Assembly (NCBI RefSeq): GCF_007828955.1
Contig: NZ_VIVR01000001.1
Coordinates: 4,402,001 to 4,466,000, forward strand
Direction of reading: 5' to 3'
Origin: Kitasatospora atroaurantiaca
GTDB lineage: Bacteria > Actinomycetota > Actinomycetes > Streptomycetales > Streptomycetaceae
Length of the DNA stretch: 64,000 nucleotides
Every line of letters begins with the position of its first letter. Positions within the stretch are counted from its first letter, which is position 1. Of this stretch, positions 14,639 to 23,633 are shown piece by piece. The translations under genes and the position numbers were made by a program. The notes beneath the pieces are model-generated. The model searched no databases, was not told the origin of the DNA, and saw only the letters and a list, made by a program, of their open reading frames with translations.

Positions 14639-17035
14639 ATGTCCCGTCCCTCGGTGCCGTTCTCGCAGTTCGTCCTGAAGGTGCACAGCCGCTGTGATCT
14701 GGCCTGCGATCACTGCTATGTGTACGAGCACGCCGACACCAGCTGGCGCGGAAAGCCGCGCGCCGTCTCCGAGCGGGTGCTGACTGCGACGGCCGAGCGG
14801 ATCGCGGAGCATGCCCTCGCCCACCGGCTGCCGGCCGTCCATGTCGTGCTGCACGGCGGAGAACCCCTGCTGGCCGGCCCCGCGTTGCTGCGGCGGGCCG
14901 CGGAGGAGCTCCGCCGTGCGCTGCCGTCCGGGTGCGCCCTGGACCTGCGGATCCACACCAACGGGGTACTGCTCGGCCGGGAGTTCTGCGATCTCTTCGC
15001 CGAGCTGGGCATCAAGGTCGGCGTGTCGCTCGACGGCGACCGGGCGGCCAACGACCGGCACCGCCGGTACGCCGATGGTCGTAGCAGCCACGCGAAAGTG
15101 CTGGCCGCCGTCGAGCTGCTCAGGCGGCCCGAGTACCGGCACCTCTACGCAGGCCTGCTCTGCACCATCGACGTGGAGAACGACCCGGTCGCCGTCTACG
15201 ACGCACTGGTCGAGCTCGACCCGCCCAGGATCGACTTCCTGCTCCCGCACGCCACCTGGGACGAGCCGCCGAAACGTCCCTCCGGCCTCGGAGAGGCGCC
15301 CTACGCCGACTGGCTGCAGGCCGTCTACGACCGCTGGACGGCCCACGGCAGGCCGGTCGCGGTCCGTACCTTCGACTCGGTCCACCGGACCCTGCGCGGG
15401 CAGTCGAGCCTGACCGAGTCGCTCGGGCTCGACCCGGCCGATCTGGTCGTGATCGAGACGGACGGCACCCTGGAGCAGGCCGACAGTCTGAAGACCGCCT
15501 TCGACGGTGCGCCCGCGACGGGTTTCGACGTCTTCGCGCATACCCTGGACGAGGTGGCGGGTCATCCGGGCATGATGGAGCGTCAGTCCGGCCTGGCCGG
15601 GCTGAGCGCCGAGTGCCGGGCCTGCCCGGTCGTCCGCTCCTGCGGAGGTGGTCTGTATGCGCACCGCTACCGCACCGGCCGCGGGTTCGACAATCCCTCC
15701 GTCTTCTGCGGGGACCTCATGAAGTTGATCACGACCATCCGGGATCGTGTGGCTGTTTTTCCTGGCGTTCCGGCCCAGGCCGCGCCCGTCGAACCGTTGC
15801 TCACCGAGCAGCAGGTGGACGAGCTGGCCAGGGGTCACGGCAGCACCGAGACCGTGGCGACCCTGGCCGACGCCCAACTCGGCCTCACCCGCCGCCTGCT
15901 GGCGGCGATCTCGCCCGGCGCCCCCGAGCCGTGGTCGCTGCTGACCGAGTTGGACGCCCGGGCCCCGCACGCCCTCGACGCCGTGCTCGGGCACCCGTAC
16001 GTGCGCGCCTGGGCCGTGCGCTGCCTGCGGAGCGAGCCGGGCGCCGACCTCGGCGGCTTCGCGGAGATCGCGGCCGCCGCAGCGCTGCGGGCCGGCCTGG
16101 ACTTCGAGCTGGCCGTACCGGTCAGGGACGGTGCGGTGCACCTGCCGACGCTCGGCCGGGTCCTGGTCGGCGGCGGGGGTGAGGCCGAACTGCGCGGTAC
16201 AGCCGACGGGTTCACGGTGCGAGGCGTCACGGTCGGCTGGGACTCGCCGGAGGGCGGTCCGTGGCAGCCCGTCCGCCGGGTCGCCCTGGCCGGCGGCTGG
16301 ACGGTCGCACTGGAGGACACCGACCCTCAGCGCGACAGCCACCAGTGGCCGATCGAGGACCGCCTGCCGGAGAGTGAACTGCTCGCCTGGAGCGGCTGGT
16401 TGCGGGAGGCCTGGGAGCTGATCGGCCGGGACCTGCCCGGCTACGCCGCCGGGATCCTGGCGGGCCTCGGCACCATCACGCCGCTGCGGCCGGGCCCGGC
16501 CGGGCGGGACGTCAGCGCAGCGGCCCGGCAGGCCTTCGGTGCCGTCGGCATCGCCAGGCCGGCCACCGCGCCCGCCCTGGCGCTGCTGATCGCGCACGAG
16601 TTCCAGCACGTCAAACTGGGCGCGGTACTGGACTTCCAGGACCTGTACGACCCGGCGGACGACCGCCACTACTACGCACCCTGGCGCCCCGACCCGCGCC
16701 CGCTGGAGGGGCTGCTGCAGGGCACGTACGCGCACCTCGCCGTCACCGAGTTCTGGGGCACCCGGGTGCGGGCGTACGACGGCCTGGAGAGCGAGGCGGC
16801 GGGCCATGCCCGGGTGCAGCTGGCGACCTGGCGGGCCCATACCGCCGAGGCCGTCGAGACGCTGGCCGGTTCGGGCTCGCTGACCGCCCTCGGGCAGCGC
16901 TTCGCCGAGGGGATGCGGTCCGGCGTGGCACCCTGGCTGGCGGTACCGGTGGGGGCGGCGGCCGAGGACGCCGCCCGCCGCGCGGCGGCCGAGAACTTCG
17001 CCCAGTGGCAGGCCCGGAGCACCGTAGCCCGCTAG
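14639..17035 (+). CDS. fxsB: FxsB-type radical SAM/SPASM peptide maturase fused to an HExxH domain
   Basis: This 798-residue protein has two parts. Residues 1 to about 390 are a radical SAM/SPASM enzyme: C19-x3-C23-x2-C26 binds the SAM cluster, and a C-terminal cysteine set (C326, C329, C335, C357 among them) in ECRACPVVRSCGGG and VFCGDL should bind the auxiliary cluster. Residues from about 400 form a second domain containing H653-E-F-Q-H657 in LLIAHEFQHVKLGAV, the metalloprotein-like HExxH module known as a partner in FXS loci. A few codons unusual for this genome (GCT GTT TTT CCT) lie at about 15751, at the junction. The expected substrate is FxsA, immediately upstream. What the HExxH part does is unknown. 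Confidence 0.9.
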   Translation: MSRPSVPFSQFVLKVHSRCDLACDHCYVYEHADTSWRGKPRAVSERVLTATAERIAEHALAHRLPAVHVVLHGGEPLLAGPALLRRAAEELRRALPSGCALDLRIHTNGVLLGREFCDLFAELGIKVGVSLDGDRAANDRHRRYADGRSSHAKVLAAVELLRRPEYRHLYAGLLCTIDVENDPVAVYDALVELDPPRIDFLLPHATWDEPPKRPSGLGEAPYADWLQAVYDRWTAHGRPVAVRTFDSVHRTLRGQSSLTESLGLDPADLVVIETDGTLEQADSLKTAFDGAPATGFDVFAHTLDEVAGHPGMMERQSGLAGLSAECRACPVVRSCGGGLYAHRYRTGRGFDNPSVFCGDLMKLITTIRDRVAVFPGVPAQAAPVEPLLTEQQVDELARGHGSTETVATLADAQLGLTRRLLAAISPGAPEPWSLLTELDARAPHALDAVLGHPYVRAWAVRCLRSEPGADLGGFAEIAAAAALRAGLDFELAVPVRDGAVHLPTLGRVLVGGGGEAELRGTADGFTVRGVTVGWDSPEGGPWQPVRRVALAGGWTVALEDTDPQRDSHQWPIEDRLPESELLAWSGWLREAWELIGRDLPGYAAGILAGLGTITPLRPGPAGRDVSAAARQAFGAVGIARPATAPALALLIAHEFQHVKLGAVLDFQDLYDPADDRHYYAPWRPDPRPLEGLLQGTYAHLAVTEFWGTRVRAYDGLESEAAGHARVQLATWRAHTAEAVETLAGSGSLTALGQRFAEGMRSGVAPWLAVPVGAAAEDAARRAAAENFAQWQARSTVAR

Positions 17036-17067
17036 GACGGGCTCGACGACGCTGAGGAGTTTCACCC

Positions 17068-17856
17068 GTGTTCGCTGCCGGGAAGCTGGAGCAGGATCTG
17101 CGAGATCTCGGCATCACCCGAGGGGAGACGCTGCTCGTCCAGTCGTCCCTCCGGTCGATCGGCAGGGTGGACGGCGGGGCGGGCACGGTGCTCAAGGCGC
17201 TGATGCACGTCCTCGGCGAGGAGGGCACCCTGGTCGTCTACACCGCGACCCCCGAGAACTCCGACACCTCCCGGCTGGCCCTGGCGCCCACGATCGGCAT
17301 GTCGCCCGCCGAGCTGCGCGAACACCGGGACCGGATGCCGCCCTTCGACCCGGTCACCTCGCCGACCTCGCCGATCCTCGGCCACTTCTCCGAGGTGGTC
17401 CGGGCGGAGAAGGCCGCCGTGCGCAGCAACCACCCGCAGACCTCCTTCACCGCACTCGGCCGCCGGGCCGAGGAGTTGATGGCGGAGCACCGGCTGGACT
17501 GCCACCTCGGCGACCGCTCGCCCGTCCGGAAGCTGTACGACAGCGAGGCCCGGGCCCTGCTGATCGGTGTGCCGGTCTGGTGCTGCACGGCCTTCCACCT
17601 CGCCGAGTACTGGCAGCCCGAGCCGCCGATCCAGCGCTACGGCTGCGTGGTCACCGACGGCCTGGGCCTGCGCCGGTGGATGCACTTCGACGCCGTCCAT
17701 CTCGTGGACGAGCACTTCGTCCCGATGGGCCCGGCGCTCGCGGCGGGGATGCCGAGTCTGGTCGAAGGCATGTTCGGCGATGCTGAATGCTTTCTGCTGC
17801 GGATCCCTGAAGGAGTGGACGTCGCCGACAAATTCCTGCGGGAATGCAGAACTTGA
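17068..17856 (+). CDS. AAC(3)-like N-acetyltransferase of the FXS locus
   Basis: This 262-residue protein belongs to the aminoglycoside 3-N-acetyltransferase fold. Family landmarks are LLVQSSLRSIGRVDGG near the N-terminus, NHPQTSFTALG around residue 130 with the conserved His, and the LLIGVPVWCCTAFHLAEY segment. A GAGGAG site precedes GTG 17068, 32 bp after fxsB, so it is probably co-transcribed. Location inside an FXS locus suggests acyl transfer to the modified peptide or a related amine rather than antibiotic resistance, but that is inference. Aminoglycoside resistance should not be assumed from the name. Confidence 0.82.
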   Translation: MFAAGKLEQDLRDLGITRGETLLVQSSLRSIGRVDGGAGTVLKALMHVLGEEGTLVVYTATPENSDTSRLALAPTIGMSPAELREHRDRMPPFDPVTSPTSPILGHFSEVVRAEKAAVRSNHPQTSFTALGRRAEELMAEHRLDCHLGDRSPVRKLYDSEARALLIGVPVWCCTAFHLAEYWQPEPPIQRYGCVVTDGLGLRRWMHFDAVHLVDEHFVPMGPALAAGMPSLVEGMFGDAECFLLRIPEGVDVADKFLRECRT

Positions 17857-18026
17857 CGAGAGCATGGGGCGATCTGCCTCCGCCGCCCTATTCCATTTGA
17901 GAACCTGACCTTCCTACACTGAAGGCCCTCTGTGGGGGAACGACGCAACTGGGAACTGAGCGCAGTACCAGCTACGTCTGAGGCGGAGCACCATCAACAC
18001 ACCGGACGGTCTCGGGGGAGGCGCGT

Positions 18027-19415
18027 GTGTACGGCGACCCTGGGGGTTGGGACGAGGACACGGCGCGGCCGTACTTCTTTCTCAGCTACGCGCACACACC
18101 GCGCGCCGGCACCCGGGGAGCGGGCGATCCGAACCACTGGGTGAGCAAGCTCTACGAGGACCTCTGCGAGGCGGTTCTGCAGCTCACCGACCTGCCGGAG
18201 GGCGCGCCGGTCGGCTTCATGGACCAGTCGATGCACCAGGGCCAGTTGTGGGCGCAGCGGCTCTCCCAGGAGCTGGCGAGCTGCCGGGTGTTCGTCCCGC
18301 TCTACTCGCCGCGCTACTTCAACAGCGTGGCCTGCGGCCAGGAGTGGCACTCCTTCACCCAGCGCCCGGTCTACCCGGAACGGCAGACCTCGGAGCGGAC
18401 CAGCGGAATCGTTCCGGTGCTCTGGGTGGCCATGGGCCAGTACCAGCTGCCGGAGGTCGCCAGCCAACTCCAGTTCAACCACAGCAGTTTCGGCCCGGAC
18501 TACGCGGCCGAGGGCCTGTATGCGCTGATGAAGCTCAGCTACTTCCGCTCCGCGTACGAGCTGGCCGTGTACCGGCTGGCCAAGCGGATCGTGGATGTCG
18601 CGGAGGACACCGTGATCCCGGTCGGCCGCCCGCTGGACTTCCAGTCGCAGCCGAGCGCCTTCAAGGCCGCCGCGCCGACGAAGCGGCTGAGGATCTCGGT
18701 GTTCTCGTACAAGCAGTCGGAGCTGCCGGACGGCCGGAACCCGGACTACTACGGTCCCAACCGGGTGGACTGGCACCCGTACCAGCCGCGGGCCGGACGG
18801 CCGTTGGCCGAGCACGCGGTGCGGCTGGCGAAGCAGCTGGGGTTCCACCCGAGCGTCCATGAGTTCGACCAGGAGGCGCCGGAGCTCCTGGCGAGCGCCG
18901 AGCCGGCCGCGCCCGGGGTGCTGCTGCTGGACCGCTGGGCCTTGCGGGATGAACAACGCCGGGAGATCGTAAGGAAGTTCGACCGGAGCAACCCGCCCTG
19001 GGTGAGCGTTCTGGAGCCGTGGAACTCGGAGGATCCGGACTGCGTCGCGCAGGACCGGCAGCTGGGTGAACTCAGCACCCAGACACTGCGGTTCAAGCAT
19101 CGGGAGGCGAAGCCGAGCTTCCAGGGCGACTCCTCCGGGCTGGCCACCCTCGAGGAGTTCGAGGACGCCCTGCCGAGGGCGGCCATGCGGGCCAAGTACG
19201 CGTTCGAGGACCGGGCCAAGAGCACTCAGGGCAGGCCGGGTGCGCCGAGGCCCAGCCTGCGGGAGGCCTTCGGCGGTGAGCCCAGAACGGTCAACGAGCC
19301 CAGAACGGTCAATGAGCCCAGATCGAGGCGGCCCGGGACGGGCCGCGGCGAGCCGGGTAGTGATGAGGAAGGCGGCTCTCCCCCGGGGGCCGCTTTCGGG
19401 GGAGGAGAGGCATGA
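18027..19415 (+). CDS. fxsC: TIR-like protein FxsC
   Basis: This 462-residue protein opens with a TIR-like fold: PYFFLSYAHTP, then a loop with GFMDQSMHQGQLW and a helix ending LASCRVFVPLYSPRYFNS. A second alpha/beta domain (LRISVFSYKQSELPDGRNP to about residue 365) follows. The last 60 residues are a charged, disordered tail containing a tandem EPRTVN hexapeptide. TIR-like domains mediate assembly or NAD hydrolysis; whether this one is catalytic is not clear. GTG 18027 has GGGGGAGG upstream. The stop overlaps the fxsT start (ATGA), so the two are translationally coupled. The 170-bp gap before it probably contains its own promoter. Confidence 0.85.
   Translation: MYGDPGGWDEDTARPYFFLSYAHTPRAGTRGAGDPNHWVSKLYEDLCEAVLQLTDLPEGAPVGFMDQSMHQGQLWAQRLSQELASCRVFVPLYSPRYFNSVACGQEWHSFTQRPVYPERQTSERTSGIVPVLWVAMGQYQLPEVASQLQFNHSSFGPDYAAEGLYALMKLSYFRSAYELAVYRLAKRIVDVAEDTVIPVGRPLDFQSQPSAFKAAAPTKRLRISVFSYKQSELPDGRNPDYYGPNRVDWHPYQPRAGRPLAEHAVRLAKQLGFHPSVHEFDQEAPELLASAEPAAPGVLLLDRWALRDEQRREIVRKFDRSNPPWVSVLEPWNSEDPDCVAQDRQLGELSTQTLRFKHREAKPSFQGDSSGLATLEEFEDALPRAAMRAKYAFEDRAKSTQGRPGAPRPSLREAFGGEPRTVNEPRTVNEPRSRRPGTGRGEPGSDEEGGSPPGAAFGGGEA
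19278..19322 (+). repeat. 18-bp tandem repeat in the fxsC tail
   Basis: Two full copies of GAGCCCAGAACGGTCAAY (19278-19295 and 19296-19313) plus a half copy, all in frame, giving repeated EPRTVN. Copies differ at one base, so it is a recent duplication or maintained array. Confidence 0.9.
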
Positions 19416-22400
19416 CCGAGAACCCGACCAGGAACCTCCGGATGCGCGCCGAGGGCGTCGCCACCGCGGAGTCGGAGTCGCACGCCAACGAGGACCGGAA
19501 CGGCCGGATCGTCACCTTCTACTCGTACAAGGGCGGCACCGGCCGGACCATGGCGCTGGCCAACACGGCCTGGATCCTCGCCGCCAACGGGTTCCGGGTG
19601 CTCACCGTGGACTGGGACCTTGAGGCGCCCGGTCTGGCGAAGTTCTTCCGCCCCTTCCTCGACCAGGCCGCCCTCGCCGGCACGACCGGCATGATGGACC
19701 TGATCACCGAGTACCGGGAGGAGGCGCTCCGCGAGGTCGACCACGCCCCCGGCTGGCACGAGGACTTCGCCCGCGTCCACCCGCACGCCCTCTCGCTCTC
19801 CTGGCAGTTCTTCCCGCCCGGCGGCAGCCTGGACTTCCTCTCGGCGGGCCAGCCGAACCGGGACTACTCCGAGACCGTGGGCCGGCTCGACTGGGACCTC
19901 TTCTACGAGCGCTTCGACGGCGGCCAGTTCTTCGACGCGCTCAAGCGCGACATGAGCCGGCGCTACGACTACGTCCTGATCGACAGCCGTACCGGGCTCT
20001 CCGACATCGCCGAGATCTGCACCGTGCAGATGCCCGACGACCTGGTGGTCTGCTTCACGCTGAGCGACCAGAGCATCGAGGGCGCCTCGAAGATCGCCCA
20101 GCACATCAACGACCGCTACCGCGACCGGGGCATCCGGATCCTGCCGGTGCCGATGCGGATCGACGAGGGTGAGAAGGAGAAGGCCGACGCCGGGCGGGCG
20201 CTGGCCCGGCTGCGGTTCGGCGGCCTGCCCGAGGGGCTGGCGGACGAGGACCTCGCCCAGTACTGGGGCTCGGTGGAGATCCCGTACCGGCCGTTCTACG
20301 CCTACGAGGAGATCCTGGCCACCTTCGGCGACCAGGTCGGCACACCGACCTCGATGCTGGCCGCCTGCGAGCGGCTGACCTCGGTGCTCACCCGGGGCCG
20401 GGTCGCCGGCCTGCCGCCGGTGGACGAGGACGTCCGGCTGCACTGGGTGGACGCCTACACCCGGCGCCGCCCGACCGTCCCCGCCGACCTCTACCTCAGC
20501 TACGTGCCCGAGGACCGCATGTGGGCCGACTGGATCGCCGCCGTCCTGGAAGGCGCCGGATTCCGGGTGGTGCCGCGGGACCTGGGCGCCGGGGCCGACT
20601 CGCGCTCGGAGACCGAGCGGGGCATCGACGCCGCGTACCGGACCGTCGCGGTGTTCTCCGCCGCGTACCTGCGCTCGCCGCAGGCCCGGGCGCTCTGGGA
20701 CTCGATGGCCGGGTTCGACCCGGCGGGTACGCGGCGCCAGCTGGTGCCCGTCCGGGTCAGCGACGTCCGGCTCACCGCGCCCTTCAACAGCCGCAACCCC
20801 GTCGACCTGGTCGGCCGGGACGAGACCCAGGCCGCCGTCACCCTGCTGCGCGCACTCGGCCGGGCCGACGCGGTGCTCGACGAGGCGACCGCGGAGATCC
20901 CGCGCTTCCCCGGCACCAAGCCCTCGTACTGGTCCGTGCCGCAGCGCAACCCGTCCTTCACCGGCCGGGCCAAGGTGCTCGACGACCTGCGGGACCAGCT
21001 GGTCGGCGGGCCGACGGTGGTGCTGCCCACGCCGCAGACCCTGTACGGCCTCGGCGGCGTCGGCAAGACCCAGCTGGCGCTGGAGTACGCGCACCGGTAC
21101 ATGTCGCACTACGACCTGGTCTGGTGGATCGACGCCGAACAGACCGAGCTGATCCCCTCGGCGCTGGCCGAGCTGGCCACCAGGCTGGGGCTGCGGGTCG
21201 GCGACAGCGTCAACGAGGCCGCCGAGGCGGCGCGCGAGGCACTGCGCCGGGGCACCCCGACCTCCCGCTGGCTGCTGATCTTCGACAACGCCGACGAGCC
21301 CGGCGAGATCCGCCGGTACTTCCCCGGCGGGTCCGGCCACATCCTGGTGACCTCGCGCAACCAGGCCTGGTCCGGCCAGGCCGGGGTGCTCGGGGTGGAC
21401 GTCTTCACCCGCGGCGAGAGCGTCGAGCACCTGTGCCGACGCACCCGCGGGCTCTCCCGGCACGACGCCGACCGGGTCGCCGAGGCGGTCGGCGACCTGC
21501 CGCTTGCCGTCGAGGTCGCGGCCGCCTGGCTGGACACCACCCGTACCCCCGTCGACACTTATGTCGCCCAGCTGCACGCCGAGGCCACCAAGGCCCTCGC
21601 GGTCGGCCGCCCGGCCGACTACCCGACGCCCGTCGGCGCCACCTGGAACGTCTCGATCGCCCGGCTGCGCGAACAGTCCCCTGCGGCCGTACGGCTGTTG
21701 CAGCTCTGCGCCTTCTTCGCGCCCGAGCCGATCTCGATGGACCTCTTCTACAGCGACCAGATGATCCGTGCCCTGGTCCAGTACGACGAGGACCTCAGCG
21801 ACACCTTCATGCTCGGCAAGGTGATCCAGGCCGTCGGCCGGTACGCGCTGGCCAAGGTGGACGCCGCCAGCAACAGCTTCCAGGTGCACCGGCTGGTGCA
21901 GGCCGTGGTCCGCTCCGAGATGAGCGACGCCGACCGGGAGGCCGCGATGCACGAGGTGCACCGCATCCTGGTCGGCGCGCGCCCGGTGCTCGGCGACACC
22001 GACAACCCGGCCAACTGGCCCCGCTTCGAGAAGATCTGGCCGCACCTCGCCCCGTCCAGGGCCCAGGACTGCGACGAGCGGGAGACCCGCGAGCTGCTGA
22101 TCGACCGCGTCCGCTACCTCTGGAAGCGCACCGACCTGGACCGCGCCCGGCGGCTCGCCGAGCAGCTCGACGCCACCTGGGTCGACCGGCTGGTCGGGGA
22201 GCGGGACGACTCCGAGCGCCGCAACCTTCGCCGCCAGATCCTCAGCCTCAACTTCCAGCTCGCCAACGTGCTCCGCTCCCAGGGCAACTACGCCGACGCC
22301 CTGGCGCTGGACGAGAGCACCCTGGCCGGCCAGCGGGAGCTGCTGGGCGAGCACAACCCGTACACCCTGATGACCGCCGGCTCGCTCGGCGCCGACCTGC

Positions 22401-23431
22401 GAGCACTCGGCCGCTTCCAGGACGCCCTCGACCTGGACCTCGAAACCTACAGCCAGTTCCGGGAGTTGTTCGGCGACGACAACCCCCGCACGCTTTCCAT
22501 CGCCAACAACCTGGCCATCGACCACCGCCTGGTCGGCGACAGCGAGGCCGCGCGCGACCTCGACCAGGAGACCTGGGACCGCCGGAAGGCGGTGCTCGGC
22601 CTGAGCCACCCGTACACCCTCTCCAGCAAGTCCAACCTGGCCCGCGACCTGCGGGAGATCGGCGACTACAAGGGCTCCATCGAGCTGCTGCGCGAGGTCA
22701 CCGTCGACCTCGACGCCGTCCTCCAGCCCGACCTGCCGGAGAACCTGCGCAACGCCAAGTCCCTCGCGGTCTCGCTGCGCCGCGACGGGCAGCTGCGCGA
22801 GGCACGCCAGATCACCACTCAGACGTACGAGCGCTACCTCGACCGCTACGGCGCCGAGGCGGCGGACACGCTGGCCTGCGCGCTCAACCTGGCCGCCGAC
22901 CACAGCGCCTCCGGCGACAAGGAGGCCGCCCGCGACCTCGCCACCACCGTCTACGACGGGCACCGGCGGCTCTTCGGCGACGAGCACCCCTTCACCCTGG
23001 CCTGTGAGAACAACCTGGGCATCTACCTGCGCGGCAGCGGGGACGTCGAGGAGGCGATCCGGCGCGGCCGGCACACCGTCGCCGGGCTGCAGCGGGTGCT
23101 CGGCCCGGACCACCCGTTCACCCTCAACGCGATGATCAACCTGGCCAACGCGTACGGCGAGGACGGCCAGCTGGCCAAGGCGGAGGAGATGGAGCGGGCC
23201 GCGTACGCCGGTCTGTGCAACCGCTACAGCCCCAGCCACCCGGACGCCATCGCCTGCGAGGCCAACCTCGGGGTCACCCTCCGCAAGGCCGGCCGGCTCG
23301 CCCAGGCCACCGAGCTGCGCGACCACGCGGTGTCCGAGCTGCTCCGGCTGTTCGGGGAGGAGCACCCCAACACGGTGTCGGCGCGGGGCTGGAAGCGCAT
23401 CAACCGGGACCTGGAGCCGCAGCCCGTGTAG
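19412..23431 (+). CDS. fxsT: FXS-system ParA/TIR/NB-ARC/TPR protein FxsT
   Basis: This 1,339-residue protein has four parts. Residues about 30-330 are a ParA/MinD-like ATPase with deviant Walker A KGGTGRT (40-46) and the switch VLTVDWDLEAPG. Residues about 355-490 are a TIR-like domain (LYLSYVPEDRMWADW). Residues about 510-830 are an NB-ARC ATPase with Walker A LYGLGGVGKTQLALEY (about 545-560) and LLIFDNADEP as the Walker B. From about 930 to the end are tetratricopeptide repeats built on ARxL/xNxxxxLR helices. This is an NLR-like STAND architecture with an extra ParA module. The start overlaps fxsC by ATGA. The family is known to travel with FxsA/FxsB, but its role is not established. No membrane segment is visible. 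Confidence 0.9.
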   Translation: MTENPTRNLRMRAEGVATAESESHANEDRNGRIVTFYSYKGGTGRTMALANTAWILAANGFRVLTVDWDLEAPGLAKFFRPFLDQAALAGTTGMMDLITEYREEALREVDHAPGWHEDFARVHPHALSLSWQFFPPGGSLDFLSAGQPNRDYSETVGRLDWDLFYERFDGGQFFDALKRDMSRRYDYVLIDSRTGLSDIAEICTVQMPDDLVVCFTLSDQSIEGASKIAQHINDRYRDRGIRILPVPMRIDEGEKEKADAGRALARLRFGGLPEGLADEDLAQYWGSVEIPYRPFYAYEEILATFGDQVGTPTSMLAACERLTSVLTRGRVAGLPPVDEDVRLHWVDAYTRRRPTVPADLYLSYVPEDRMWADWIAAVLEGAGFRVVPRDLGAGADSRSETERGIDAAYRTVAVFSAAYLRSPQARALWDSMAGFDPAGTRRQLVPVRVSDVRLTAPFNSRNPVDLVGRDETQAAVTLLRALGRADAVLDEATAEIPRFPGTKPSYWSVPQRNPSFTGRAKVLDDLRDQLVGGPTVVLPTPQTLYGLGGVGKTQLALEYAHRYMSHYDLVWWIDAEQTELIPSALAELATRLGLRVGDSVNEAAEAAREALRRGTPTSRWLLIFDNADEPGEIRRYFPGGSGHILVTSRNQAWSGQAGVLGVDVFTRGESVEHLCRRTRGLSRHDADRVAEAVGDLPLAVEVAAAWLDTTRTPVDTYVAQLHAEATKALAVGRPADYPTPVGATWNVSIARLREQSPAAVRLLQLCAFFAPEPISMDLFYSDQMIRALVQYDEDLSDTFMLGKVIQAVGRYALAKVDAASNSFQVHRLVQAVVRSEMSDADREAAMHEVHRILVGARPVLGDTDNPANWPRFEKIWPHLAPSRAQDCDERETRELLIDRVRYLWKRTDLDRARRLAEQLDATWVDRLVGERDDSERRNLRRQILSLNFQLANVLRSQGNYADALALDESTLAGQRELLGEHNPYTLMTAGSLGADLRALGRFQDALDLDLETYSQFRELFGDDNPRTLSIANNLAIDHRLVGDSEAARDLDQETWDRRKAVLGLSHPYTLSSKSNLARDLREIGDYKGSIELLREVTVDLDAVLQPDLPENLRNAKSLAVSLRRDGQLREARQITTQTYERYLDRYGAEAADTLACALNLAADHSASGDKEAARDLATTVYDGHRRLFGDEHPFTLACENNLGIYLRGSGDVEEAIRRGRHTVAGLQRVLGPDHPFTLNAMINLANAYGEDGQLAKAEEMERAAYAGLCNRYSPSHPDAIACEANLGVTLRKAGRLAQATELRDHAVSELLRLFGEEHPNTVSARGWKRINRDLEPQPV

Positions 23432-23455
23432 ACGCGTCCGCCAACACATGAGGCA

Positions 23456-23553
23456 CCGGGCCAACCACAGGGGCGCGGGGAACTGCGCGAAGCGGTAGGG
23501 CACAGGCCGGCGCCTTCCGACCCCGCGCAGTTCCCCGCACCCCTGGGATGCCC
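23456..23553. repeat. Dispersed palindromic repeat, copy C
   Basis: This copy begins GGGCCAACCACAGGGGCGCG, runs through GGGGAACTGCGCGAAGCGG and the loop side CGCCTTCCGA, and ends GCGCAGTTCCCCGCACCCCT followed by GGGATGCCC. It is close to copy A without the nested element. It follows fxsT and precedes a dehydrogenase gene on the same strand. Confidence 0.88.
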
Positions 23554-23633
23554 ACCTGATCGATGGCCCACCTACTGCGGACGCACCAGGAGCCCCTCGG
23601 GGGAGCTGTACCGTGTTGTAGCCTGCGGGCCTG

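Noticed and set aside
17068..17856. Calling the AAC(3)-like gene an aminoglycoside resistance gene
   Set aside because: The fold match alone does not show substrate. Its place in the FXS locus points to another role.
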